From contig CAKMXJ010000021.1 of NCBI GenBank assembly GCA_928724745.1, forward strand, positions 372,001 to 436,000: DNA of 64,000 bases. Direction: 5' to 3'. Below, in pieces: positions 40,475-50,164 of the stretch (position 1 is its first letter; every line of letters starts with the position of its first letter). The notes under the pieces are model-generated. The model saw nothing but the letters and a program-made list of their open reading frames with translations. It was not told the origin of the DNA and ran no database searches. Origin of the DNA: Anthracocystis setariae. Taxonomy: Eukaryota > Basidiomycota > Ustilaginomycetes > Ustilaginales > Ustilaginaceae. Position numbers and translations under genes: made by a program.

Positions 40475-41587
40475 TGTCAGCGGTCGGGCGCCTGGTAAAT
40501 AGGCCGATCTTGTTTCGAGAGCGGTGCGGTCCTGTTGGGCTGGGCCGCCGAGTTTGGGTTACGCGCCTGCGCAACTGGGTAGTACGAGGTGGGTTGCGCA
40601 GATACGTCGGCGGTCCGATAACGACGACTGGGCCGCACTCAACTCGACGGCGGTGGAGTGTGGGCCTCTCAACCGCGTTCGACCTATTACCGACTGACGC
40701 TGTTGGCGCTCCGTTCAGCGGCAGCACGGCGTACTCGGTATTACAGTGTGTTAGCTTGGTGTCCCGCGAGCGCTCTTGACGAGACAGGAAGCTGTTTAGA
40801 TGATTAGGTGAACACTGGGAGTGATCACCAAGCTGTTACGGCGACGGCTTAGGGCCTGACGTCCCGATGTCAGCTTGTAGGCAGCGTTTACGCGCTGCGG
40901 TGTCGATACCGGTACCGACGAGGTCTAGCTGTTCTCCGACTTGAACGGAGGCACGCGAGGAAGCTGCAATGCTACTTGTATTGCAACTTACTGAACTAGA
41001 AACTGAATGATCGTGAAGACGTCGTTAAGAATAGATACTGAGCTGAAGACTGGTGTTATAAGAAGTAGAGTGGATGAGGAGCTCATCCACTACGAGCCAG
41101 ATGAGTAGGCCTTAAGTATGACTGCTCCAAGCCCCTATGACAAGGCTGATCCGGCGCTAGCCTATTGTCTAGCTGCACGGCCGGCGTGTGCGCATGTACT
41201 GACCGTGGTACAAGCGGCTGATCACCTCCAAGCCTCTGAGAGCGCCTAAGATGGTGTCCCTTGACTGTTGATCACCTCGAGATGGCGTTGTCGCGATCCG
41301 GCGTCTCTGCGCTGTCGAACGGCCGCAATCCGACTGCTATGGACGAAAACGGCTGAGAGAGACCTTTTGAGCCGCACTCACTCCGAGGGCGGCCGAAAAG
41401 CGTGTTTTCCACCGCTCCAACTTTGCCCCCCGTGAGTAACGCCACTACTAAATTCGGCGCACTGCTGGTCACGCAGCTCCCCTCACCCGAATGCGAGGGC
41501 GGTTGACTATAGCCCTCTTAACCGCGCTTGAACCGAAGGCGGCCGGAAAACCAGTTCTCCGCCGCCTCAGCTTCGCTGCCTGTAACA
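40475..41587 (-). repeat. element D 3' LTR
   Basis: 1113 bp, downstream LTR in the element's orientation, with the same TG...CA termini. It matches the other LTR exactly over 40475-40569 and 41059-41587 and diverges in between. Confidence 0.93.
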
Positions 41588-41635
41588 TTACCCCCCTTCC
41601 GAGAACCGAGCTCCTGCAAGGTGAAATGAAATGGG

Positions 41636-41695
41636 CTGCGCATCTTCCAGCCGCCGTGAGCTCGTCTGCGCATCTTCCAGCCGCTGTGAGCTCGT
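41636..41695. repeat. 30-bp tandem duplication
   Basis: Two copies of a 30-bp unit containing CTGCGCATCTTCCAGCCGC, differing at one base, just inside the 3' LTR and upstream of the antisense gene start. It could be part of that gene's promoter or leader. Confidence 0.75.
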
Positions 41696-41762
41696 CGGCG
41701 GCTGAGTGAGAAGACCACTGAGCTACCATCATCACCCCAGAACCTCCTCGTCACCATCCACG

Positions 41763-43366
41763 ATGGCGCCCAAGAAGAACCCCTCGACTGCGCCCGCTGT
41801 TCCTTCACGTCGGTCGGCTCGGCTGGCCAAGCCACCGGCCGATACTGCTCCTCACTCCGACTCGTCGTCCGGCGCTAGTCAAGCCCCGGCGGAGTCTACT
41901 ACCCTCACCACGCCTGCTGTCGTCGTCGTCGCCGCTGCTGTTGACGCACCCGACACCATGACTGTGGCTGCCGCTGTAGCCCCACCTGCTGCAGTGGCCG
42001 TGACTGCTGCTGCTGCCGCGCCGGCCGTCATGGCCGTAGATGTTGTCGCTGCCGCGTCCGACCCCGTGGTTACAGCTCCTATTGTCACCACCTCTGACGC
42101 CATCGCGACTCCTGCTGGTGTTGCTGTGCCAATCGCTCTGACCCCGCCACAAGTCCGGATCTCAACTTGTGTAGCCGGTTCACCATTGGTACCGTTATTC
42201 CTTGGTCCCTCGTCGCGATCTCCGTCGTCGAGTGGGTCGATTTCGCCGCCTCGTTCACCTGTTTACGTGCGTCCTTCGCCGGAACTGTACGTACCATCCT
42301 CCCCTCCTGCGCAAGTTCCCTCCTCCCTGGGTAGATTTACAGCCAAGGAGCTGCGTGCGATGACAAGCGCGCAGCTCCATGATCATGGTCTGACACCGGC
42401 CTCGCCGCCCGCGGAGTCTCGTTCGCCGATCTATGGTGCTGAGGCGGATGCTAGTCCTAGACTCGCCCACACGCCTGACATCGGCCTGCCACTAGGATCG
42501 CCTGGCCGCCGAACACCCGAAATCGGCCCGCCACCTATTCGTCGGCCCGAGGACGTGGTGCTGTCACGCGTGGGTCCTCGTAAACCCTCTCTGGTCGAAA
42601 TGCTGGAGTGGACAGAGCGATACACCGCCCCTGCTCTGCTCATCGCGATTGTCAACGAGGCCTGGGACCGCGAGTGGCAGCTCGACGATGCCGGGAAGAT
42701 CTGGTTACACCGAACGATGGTGCGCCGCTTGACTGAGGGTAGTTTGCCGTGGCCGAACTACAGCTGCCAGCACTGTGCTGATCTCGATGTACCGTAAGTA
42801 ACCCTTCCGACATGTATGGCTCGGGCAGCGCTGACGACCCGCCTCTCTCCTTTCTTGATTTCGATAGATGCTTTCCTGTCACCTACGGTGACCCAACCGG
42901 TCCTCGTCCCCGTCCCGCAGCTTCGTCCTGCTGCCACTGCCTGACGACCAAGAAGAAGTGTGGCGGCCGTACGATCTGGCGCGCCACTCGCCACGAGTAC
43001 GTCGGCGATAGCCCTTACTCGACGTTGAGCACAAACGAGCGGGCTGTGGTGCGTGCCCACCTCTCGTACCCTGGTGGTCCCGGCTTGGGCATGGCGTGGC
43101 GTCGCGACCGCCTGGTGGACTGGTTCAAGGAGCGAACCTTCCACCTCGACGCTCGCAATGCCTTCTTGACGGAGGGCACGATCGGGACGCAAGTTCGTGA
43201 GACCCTGGCGCGTTACCGTCGTGAGAACCGTTCCTTACTTGGCCAGTACCTGCCGTGTGAAGTTATGGAGGAGGAGTCGAACTTCGAGGGTCTTGGCTGG
43301 TTCGTGGAAAGCCGTGGTGACGACGAAGAGGAGGTGCGGTACCACCGCCCTGAGATCTTCCGCTAG
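41763..43366 (+). CDS. antisense accessory gene inside element D
   Basis: On the strand opposite gag-pol, between the pol stop and the 3' LTR. Exons are 41763-42793 and 42868-43366, joined by a 74-nt GTAAGT/TAG intron, giving 509 residues. The first ~240 residues are Ala/Pro/Val/Ser-rich with RRSARLAKPP near the start. The remainder is an ordinary globular-looking sequence: FTAKELRAMTSAQLHDHGLT, LVEMLEWTERYTAP, WQLDDAGKIWLHRTMVRRL, and cysteine pairs CQHC (just before the splice) and CCHCLTTKKKC (just after). These could form a metal site across the splice junction. I do not recognise the protein. Splicing in frame across a conserved-looking Cys region argues that the frame is real. Antisense ORFs in this position are known in some plant gypsy elements. 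Confidence 0.65.
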
Positions 43367-43572
43367 CTGTCGTTTAGCAATCCAAGTCGTTTCTGTTGTG
43401 CTTGAACACTTTATGAATTGGTCGTGATGTCTTTGAGATTTGAGAAAAGAGTGTGAGTGTGTGGCGACGGGTGTCGATGGCGGCCAATTGAATATGCCAA
43501 CGCACCGCGGTCACGTCACGGCGGCTCAATGACCAGTACCGCGCCGCCAAATTTTCAGGCGCGGTCGGATAT

Positions 43573-46500
43573 CTAATTTGTTTGCCGCCGTCCCGTTACT
43601 CGAGGAGGTTGCCCCCCCCGCTTTTCCTCATACTCCTGGATGAGGTCGGGGCAGGCCAGAAGTTTGACGTATTCCCAGGAAGCCTGTTCCTCAGGGTAGC
43701 CCTTCCAAAGGACGCGATATTGGAGCCTTCCAGCGATGGTACGGCGACCCGTGATAGCTTCGACCTCGTACTCAAGATCTTCGTCATGTAGCTGTGGCAC
43801 TGCCACACGCTCATCCCTACCCTCAATCTTGCTGGACCTCAACTTCTTGAGCATCAAGACGTGGAAGACATCATGAACGCGGAGCGACGCCGGCAACTGA
43901 AGACGGTACGCTCTGGCGCCGATGCGCTCGATGATGGGGTACGGCCCAGCGAAGCGAGTGTCGAGCTTGGGACTCGGTCGACGAGTCTTCCAGTTGCGTC
44001 GATTGACGTAGACAAGTTCACCAACCTTGAACTCGACGTCGAGGCGTTTCTTGTTGTACTGCTCGACAGCACGAGTTTGAGCCAATCGTACTTGGTCTTG
44101 TAGATAAGCTGTGAGGTCTGCTTCTGAACGAGCGAACTCCGCTCGTTGAGGGTCGAGCACGCCAGCACGTTCTGGTACTTCAGGATGCATTTTGGGGTTC
44201 CACCCGTAGCACGCAAAGAAGGGTGAGACGCCGAGACTGCTATGTACCACATTGTTGTAGACGAACTCGGCATTGGCTAGTAGCGAGGCCCAGTTGTCCT
44301 GCTCGAAATTGCAATACATACGGAGGTACTGCTCAACGACTTGGTTGACTCGCTCCGTCTGACCGTCTGTTTGAGGATGATACGCCGTCGACAGCGAGTG
44401 CTGGATGGCGTGGAAATCGGTGTACCGTTTCCAGACCGCGGAGATGAACTGACAACCGCGGTCGGAAACGATATGCTCGGGTGTTCCAAACCGGCGAAAC
44501 ACGTGTTGCTGGAGGAGCTCAGCAGTGCCAGCCGATGTGATGGTTTTGACCGTCGGCGTGAGCACCGCGAGCTTGGTAAGCCGATCGACGACGACCAGAA
44601 TCGAGTCGTAGCCGTCGGAGAGTGGCAAGCCCTCGATAAAGTCCATGGATACCGATCCCCATGGTCTTGAGGGAGTGGCCAACGGCTTGAGCAGGCCGTA
44701 CGGCCGATGACGGGGAGCCTTGTAGCGAGCGCAGACCGGGCAGCTCGCTACGTAATCGGCGATCCAAGCACGCATTCCTGGCCACCAGTAATGCCGCTGG
44801 GTGAGGGATAACGTTGCATCCCGACCTGGATGGCCGGCGGTGATGCCGTCGTGACATTGTGTCATCACCATGAAACGCAAGTGTTCCACTGAGAGCGACT
44901 GTTCGCTGGCAATCTTGGCTGAGCGTGTGTCGCGGCGGCCCTGCTTTCCGGCCAACGTGACCCTGGGAATGACGAGTCGGCCATCGCGGTGCCAGAGACC
45001 GTCTTTGACCTCGAAAGGCATGTGCTTGTGGAGCGCCTGGAGCTCGGTGTCGAGAGGTTGGAAAATGCGGGCTAGCTCCGGCAGGCCGCCCTTTACTATT
45101 GCCGCCATCGACGAACGCGGCTGAATAGCCTCCACTAGGCCGGAGTCGGATCGTAATCGGTCCGGTGACCTATTTTCCGGCAATGCAGTTTCGAAATTGC
45201 GGGGGTGGAGGAGCTGCCGTACGTTGTGTTCACGCTCCTCTGCCGACGGCTCCATATCGTTGCGTCGCGTCAAGGAGTCGGGCTCACCAGCCTTGTCTCC
45301 TGGTCGGTACTGAACGACGAAATCGAAGTCGGCCAGTAATACAGCCCACCGAGCCTGTCGTCCGCTAATGCGTCGTTGCACTGTGAAGTACTTGAGCGCC
45401 TCGTGATCCGAGAGAACGGAGAACCGAGACGGGAGCCCCGCCAGCATGTGTCGCCACTGATGGAGGCAGGCGACGATGGCGAGGAGCTCTTTGTCATGGA
45501 TCTCGTAGTTTCTCTCAGCTGACGTCATCTTGCGCGAGTAGAACGCCACGGGATGCCATCTGTTCTCCGTCTCCTGTTTGAGAACGCCGGCAATGGCGAA
45601 GTCGCTGGCGTCAGTCTCGAGGCGGGTTGACTTGTGATAATCGAAATGTCGCAGTACTCCAGCTGTAGTGAAAGCCTCGATGAGCTTGTGGAAAGCCTCA
45701 ACCGCCTCCTCCGACAACTGGAACTTCTTGAAGCGCTCCGTAGGCTTGATGAGCGATGTGAGAGGCCTCGAGATGCGAGCGAAGTGTGATATGAACCGGC
45801 GATAGAAGTTCGCGAACCCAAGGAAGCGCTGGATATCATGAACCGTCTGCGGCAACGGCCACTCTTTGATGATTCGTACCTTCTCTTGATCCATTTCGAT
45901 ACCTCCTGGCGTGATGACGTAGCCGAGGAACTCGACGGTGTCTGTGTGGAAGATGCACTTTGACAGCTTGGCGAAGAGACGGTTCAATTTCAAACGCCGC
46001 AGTACTTCGCGGACGTGCTCAACATGCTCATCCTCGTTGTTGCTGAAGATGAGGAAATCATCGAGATACACCACGACATAGATTCCGATGATGTCGCGGA
46101 AGATGCCGTTGACAAGAGACTGGAAATGCGAGGGCGCGTTTGCCAGCCCGAAAGGCATGACAAGGTACTCATACAAGCCGAGCTGGGTGCCGAACGCCGT
46201 CTTCCATTCGTCGCCGTCAGCTATGCGTACCAGGTTGTAGGCCGCCTTGAGATCGAGCTTACTGAACACCTTAGCATTCCTTAGGAGGAACAGCTGCTCC
46301 TCGATGAGCGGCAGCGGCGCTCGATTCTTGACAGTGACCTCGTTGAGCCCTCGGTAGTCGACACAGAGGCGGAGGCCGCCGTCCTTCTTCGGCACAAACA
46401 GCACTGGCGAGCGCGCTGGGCTCTTTGATGGCCGAATGAATCCCTTCGCAAGATTCTCGTCGAGGTACTTGCGTAGTTCCTCCATCTCCTTAGGCCCCTT

Positions 46501-47343
46501 GAGATAGAGTGGGCCCTGCGGAGGTTTGGCCCCCGGCACGAGCTCGATGGGCAAGTCCGTGCTGGTGCGAGGAGGCAGCTTGTCGGCCTCGACTTCACTG
46601 AAGACCGCCTCGAGATCCCGGTATTGCTCTGGGATCGACACTGGAGTCGGTGGTTCAGGCTCCACCTCAATCTCGATGCCCTTGTCTTCGCCGGTAGGGA
46701 CGAAGCCGAAGCTTGGCAGCGAGGAGGGTGGAGCATCGATCAGCATAATGCCAATTGGTCCGTCCTGATAGGACGCTTGGACGAGCTGTTGGAATGAGAC
46801 GAACTCGTTTCCGTGGACCGTGATACCCGGCTCGTTAGAGGGTAAGGCGCGGCTGATGACACTAAGTGACGGACCGAGGTCGTGTTTAACGCGGCCTAGT
46901 GGATCCCGCTGCGCCGCGGTGAATTTAATTCGGCCCAAAGTCCAGTCGATCCTCGGCTGAAGTGTGCGAAGTTCCTGGTAGCCGATAATGAGATCGAAAT
47001 CGCTGATGTCCGCGACATAGGCCTGCAGCGGCGGTAAAGTTTGCTCGCCGATGTTGACCGTCAGCGTCGCATCGTGAGTGATGGCTAGACGATGGCCGCT
47101 GACGCCGTGGACTGCAGTGGGCTGGGGAGTGGTCTTGATGTTAATACAATATGTGCGGGCGTAAGCGCTTGAGAGAAGAGACAGTGAAGCTCCGGTGTCG
47201 GCCAGGATGCGCGCCGGGCACCCGTTGATGGTGCCGGTAACTTCGAGGACCGATGTATTGGAGTTGGCCGAGAAACACAATGAACAGTTCCGATATATAC
47301 AGGGTGATGGCGAGGGCGGTTGCAGGGCAAGACAAGCCATCAT
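43573..47343 (-). CDS. element D pol: protease, RT, RNase H, integrase, chromodomain
   Basis: 1256 residues from the ATG at 47343. Domains in order: retropepsin with the active-site LADTGASLSLLS; RT with PFGLANAPSHFQ and VVYLDDFLIFS; RNase H with RLETDASDFAIAGVL and the EIHDKELLAIV helix; integrase zinc domain (GHPG, H, then CPVCARYK); and the integrase core with MDFIEGLP, SDRGCQF and YHPQTDGQTERVN. A GPY-type region with FAGPYPIIERIG and a C-terminal chromodomain (LEYEVEAITGRR, YRVLWKGYPEEQASWE) finish the protein. The chromodomain places it among the chromoviruses, which can target silent chromatin. All catalytic residues are present and the frame is unbroken, so the element may be competent. 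Confidence 0.95.
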   Translation of the reverse strand: MMACLALQPPSPSPCIYRNCSLCFSANSNTSVLEVTGTINGCPARILADTGASLSLLSSAYARTYCINIKTTPQPTAVHGVSGHRLAITHDATLTVNIGEQTLPPLQAYVADISDFDLIIGYQELRTLQPRIDWTLGRIKFTAAQRDPLGRVKHDLGPSLSVISRALPSNEPGITVHGNEFVSFQQLVQASYQDGPIGIMLIDAPPSSLPSFGFVPTGEDKGIEIEVEPEPPTPVSIPEQYRDLEAVFSEVEADKLPPRTSTDLPIELVPGAKPPQGPLYLKGPKEMEELRKYLDENLAKGFIRPSKSPARSPVLFVPKKDGGLRLCVDYRGLNEVTVKNRAPLPLIEEQLFLLRNAKVFSKLDLKAAYNLVRIADGDEWKTAFGTQLGLYEYLVMPFGLANAPSHFQSLVNGIFRDIIGIYVVVYLDDFLIFSNNEDEHVEHVREVLRRLKLNRLFAKLSKCIFHTDTVEFLGYVITPGGIEMDQEKVRIIKEWPLPQTVHDIQRFLGFANFYRRFISHFARISRPLTSLIKPTERFKKFQLSEEAVEAFHKLIEAFTTAGVLRHFDYHKSTRLETDASDFAIAGVLKQETENRWHPVAFYSRKMTSAERNYEIHDKELLAIVACLHQWRHMLAGLPSRFSVLSDHEALKYFTVQRRISGRQARWAVLLADFDFVVQYRPGDKAGEPDSLTRRNDMEPSAEEREHNVRQLLHPRNFETALPENRSPDRLRSDSGLVEAIQPRSSMAAIVKGGLPELARIFQPLDTELQALHKHMPFEVKDGLWHRDGRLVIPRVTLAGKQGRRDTRSAKIASEQSLSVEHLRFMVMTQCHDGITAGHPGRDATLSLTQRHYWWPGMRAWIADYVASCPVCARYKAPRHRPYGLLKPLATPSRPWGSVSMDFIEGLPLSDGYDSILVVVDRLTKLAVLTPTVKTITSAGTAELLQQHVFRRFGTPEHIVSDRGCQFISAVWKRYTDFHAIQHSLSTAYHPQTDGQTERVNQVVEQYLRMYCNFEQDNWASLLANAEFVYNNVVHSSLGVSPFFACYGWNPKMHPEVPERAGVLDPQRAEFARSEADLTAYLQDQVRLAQTRAVEQYNKKRLDVEFKVGELVYVNRRNWKTRRPSPKLDTRFAGPYPIIERIGARAYRLQLPASLRVHDVFHVLMLKKLRSSKIEGRDERVAVPQLHDEDLEYEVEAITGRRTIAGRLQYRVLWKGYPEEQASWEYVKLLACPDLIQEYEEKRGGQPPRVTGRRQTN

Positions 47344-49013
47344 TCGGTTGTCCCACGCCCGTTTCCCTCAACGTCGTGATCATCATCGGCCCCGTCGTCG
47401 TCAGCGAGGGGTGGGAGATCTTCATAACCAAGTGCCTCCTCCTCATCTTGGTCTTCGACGTCCTCTTGTGCTACGGCATCCTCTTGTGCCACGTAGGCTC
47501 GAGGTCCAGGTCGTCGTGGCGCTCCGGTGGCCGTCTCCCGGGCCGGCTGAGGGCAGTCACGCACCCAATGACCCTCCTTACCGCATCGCTTGCACGTGGT
47601 GGAGCCGAAAGTCGTCGGCGAACGATCGTAGACGACGGGCAGGCGTTGGGCCAGATGGGGCGGTAACGGCCGAGGGCGCGCTGGGGAGGGCGTGGCTGCA
47701 GCCGGCCGTGCCTCCACGGCGGACGGTGCCAATACCCGCCCGGCCGCTTTTGCACCGTCGGCGGTCGGGGCGTGAGTTCTTCCAGCCGCCGAGGGGAAAT
47801 CGTACCGCAATGAGTTTGAGATCGGCTGAGCGAGGGTCGCTGCACCGCCTTGGTACGTCTGTTGCGCTAAGACCCGGTTGCGGTCCAAATCCTCCACCTC
47901 GCGGTAGAACTCCCACAACGTCTTCGGCGACGTACGCTCGAATTGACGCTGGAGAACTGGAGTCAAGCCCCGCCGGAAAAGGTGGAGTTTGAGGTGCTTG
48001 TCACTCATACCAGCTCGCTCCTCGAGGGTCCTGAACGCTTCGACGTACTCGCTTGCAGCGCCTGGCTTGTCGGTTGCGAGGCGCAGGGCGTAGAGCTTAT
48101 TGAAGGCATCCAGCTTCTCGTCGTGAACGCCGTAGAGCTGCTTGAGCCGGTTGACGAAAAGGGTCCAGTCACCGAACAATGCGCCCGACTGGGATGGATC
48201 GGCACGTAGTTTGGACCGGTACCAAGTGAGAGCCCGACCCTTGAGATGCGGTCCCAGGAATTGGATCCTCTTGCGGCCGTCGGACATCTCCTGATACCGG
48301 AACCAGGCCTCGACCTGGATGAGCGACATCTCCAAGTCATTCTCTTGCCAGTCGGGGAAGTCAAGCTTCGGGTCGCTCTTGGCAGTATTGCGCTCGAAGG
48401 TTGCTTCCCGTGCCGTCATGGTGGGATGGTCCCAGGCGGGGCGTCGGCCGGTGGAGGTCGAATACAAGTCCTCCTGACTGTACTCTTCGTTCCAGCGTAG
48501 GGCTGACGCCACTGGTCGACGGGCAGGGGTAGAGCTACCCAACGGAGCAGAGCGCCGAGGGTCATCATGCATGCTGTACGACCTCTCCTCGTGCGCTTCG
48601 TGTCCAGGGGCGACGGCGGCGACCTCTGGCTCACCCCCTCGGCGTAGAGCTGGCTTGATCAGCTCCCTGAGGTCTGCGATCTCGGCCTTGAGCGCGAGGA
48701 TCTCCTCCTGTTGCGCCGTGAGGGGTCGCGACGTAGCTGGAGTAGCTATCAGGGGCGTGGACGACGACTTGAAGCCGGTCGCCTGGTCCATAAGTGTGTA
48801 GAGCTTCTCCTGGAAGCGGAGTCGGTCCTGACTCTCTTTCAGCATGGCCTCCTGTCGACTAGCTTCGTAAACCATGCGTTGATTATGGACCTCCTTCATC
48901 TGAAGTCGGATGTCCTCAATTAAGCCTTGCAGCAATGGTTCCGGATTCGCTGCAGGAGGCGACGAAGCCCGGCTGCGAGGAGTGCTGCCTCGCGGCGCGG
49001 CTGCGTCGGACAT
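47340..49013 (-). CDS. element D gag
   Basis: 557 residues from the ATG at 49013, which is only 38 nt from the 5' LTR. An N-terminal coiled coil (RLQMKEVHNQRMVYEAS and ALKAEIADLRELI) precedes the gag capsid core with WYRSKLRADPSQSG, LKQLYGVHDEKLDAFN and EYVEAFRTLEERAGMS. A CCHC zinc knuckle, CKRCGKEGHWVRDC, and an acidic tail follow. The TGA stop is part of an ATGA in which the pol ATG begins, so pol may be made by termination and re-initiation. The frame is intact. Confidence 0.92.
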   Translation of the reverse strand: MSDAAAPRGSTPRSRASSPPAANPEPLLQGLIEDIRLQMKEVHNQRMVYEASRQEAMLKESQDRLRFQEKLYTLMDQATGFKSSSTPLIATPATSRPLTAQQEEILALKAEIADLRELIKPALRRGGEPEVAAVAPGHEAHEERSYSMHDDPRRSAPLGSSTPARRPVASALRWNEEYSQEDLYSTSTGRRPAWDHPTMTAREATFERNTAKSDPKLDFPDWQENDLEMSLIQVEAWFRYQEMSDGRKRIQFLGPHLKGRALTWYRSKLRADPSQSGALFGDWTLFVNRLKQLYGVHDEKLDAFNKLYALRLATDKPGAASEYVEAFRTLEERAGMSDKHLKLHLFRRGLTPVLQRQFERTSPKTLWEFYREVEDLDRNRVLAQQTYQGGAATLAQPISNSLRYDFPSAAGRTHAPTADGAKAAGRVLAPSAVEARPAAATPSPARPRPLPPHLAQRLPVVYDRSPTTFGSTTCKRCGKEGHWVRDCPQPARETATGAPRRPGPRAYVAQEDAVAQEDVEDQDEEEALGYEDLPPLADDDGADDDHDVEGNGRGTTE

Positions 49014-49050
49014 GTCGAGTACGAGGCGCTGCTTGAACGATCCACTCTAA

Positions 49051-50164
49051 TGTCAGCGGTCGGGCGCCTGGTAAATAGGCCGATCTTGTTTCGAGAGCGG
49101 TGCGGTCCTGTTGGGCTGGGCCGCCGAGTTTGGGTTACGCGCCTGGTCAACTGGGTAGTACAAGGTGGGTTGCGCAGATACGTCGGCGGTCCGATGAGGA
49201 CGACTGGGCCGCACTCGACTTAGCGGCGGTGGAGAGTGGGCTTCTCGACCGCGTTCGACCTATTACCGACTGACGCTGTTGGCGCTCCGTTCAGCGGCAG
49301 CACGACGTACTCGGTATTATGGCGTGATAGCCTGGTGTCTCGCGAGCGCTCTTGGCGAAACAGAAGGCTGGTTGACTATCTAGGTGAACACTGGGAGTGA
49401 TCACCAAGCTGTTACGGTGACGGCTTATGGTCTGACGTACCGGTGTCAGCTTGTCTGCAGCTGTCAAGCGCTACAGTGCCGATACGGGTGCTGACGAGAT
49501 CTAGTTGTTCTCCGACTCGAACGGAGGCACGTGAGAAGCTGCAATGCTTACTGTATTGCAACTTACTAAACTAGATACTGGAATGATCGTGAAGAAGACG
49601 TTAAGAAGCTATACTGAGCTGAGAGACTGGTGTTGTAAGAAGTAGAGTGGATGAGGAGCTCATCCACTACGAGCCAGATGAGTAGGCCTTAAGTATGACT
49701 GCTCCAAGCCCCTATGACAAGGCTGATCCGGCGCTAGCCTATTGTCTAGCTGCACGGCCGGCGTGTGCGCATGTACTGACCGTGGTACAAGCGGCTGATC
49801 ACCTCCAAGCCTCTGAGAGCGCCTAAGATGGTGTCCCTTGACTGTTGATCACCTCGAGATGGCGTTGTCGCGATCCGGCGTCTCTGCGCTGTCGAACGGC
49901 CGCAATCCGACTGCTATGGACGAAAACGGCTGAGAGAGACCTTTTGAGCCGCACTCACTCCGAGGGCGGCCGAAAAGCGTGTTTTCCACCGCTCCAACTT
50001 TGCCCCCCGTGAGTAACGCCACTACTAAATTCGGCGCACTGCTGGTCACGCAGCTCCCCTCACCCGAATGCGAGGGCGGTTGACTATAGCCCTCTTAACC
50101 GCGCTTGAACCGAAGGCGGCCGGAAAACCAGTTCTCCGCCGCCTCAGCTTCGCTGCCTGTAACA
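49051..50164 (-). repeat. element D 5' LTR
   Basis: 1114 bp, upstream LTR in the element's own orientation. Its element-5' half (49636-50164) is identical to the other LTR over 529 bp, while 49146-49635 differs at more than 40 positions. Confidence 0.93.

Larger units (their letters stand above)
40475..50164 (-). mobile_element. element D: complete Ty3/gypsy chromovirus with LTRs and target duplication
   Basis: 9.69 kb with LTRs 40475-41587 and 49051-50164, both starting TGTCAGCGG and ending CTGTAACA on the plus strand. It is flanked by the 5-bp duplication CAGAA (40470-40474 and 50165-50169). Gag and pol are intact on the minus strand. A purine-rich tract (GGAAGGGGGGTAA, minus strand) abuts the 3' LTR at 41588-41600, as expected for the polypurine tract. 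An extra gene lies antisense between pol and that LTR. Confidence 0.95.
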
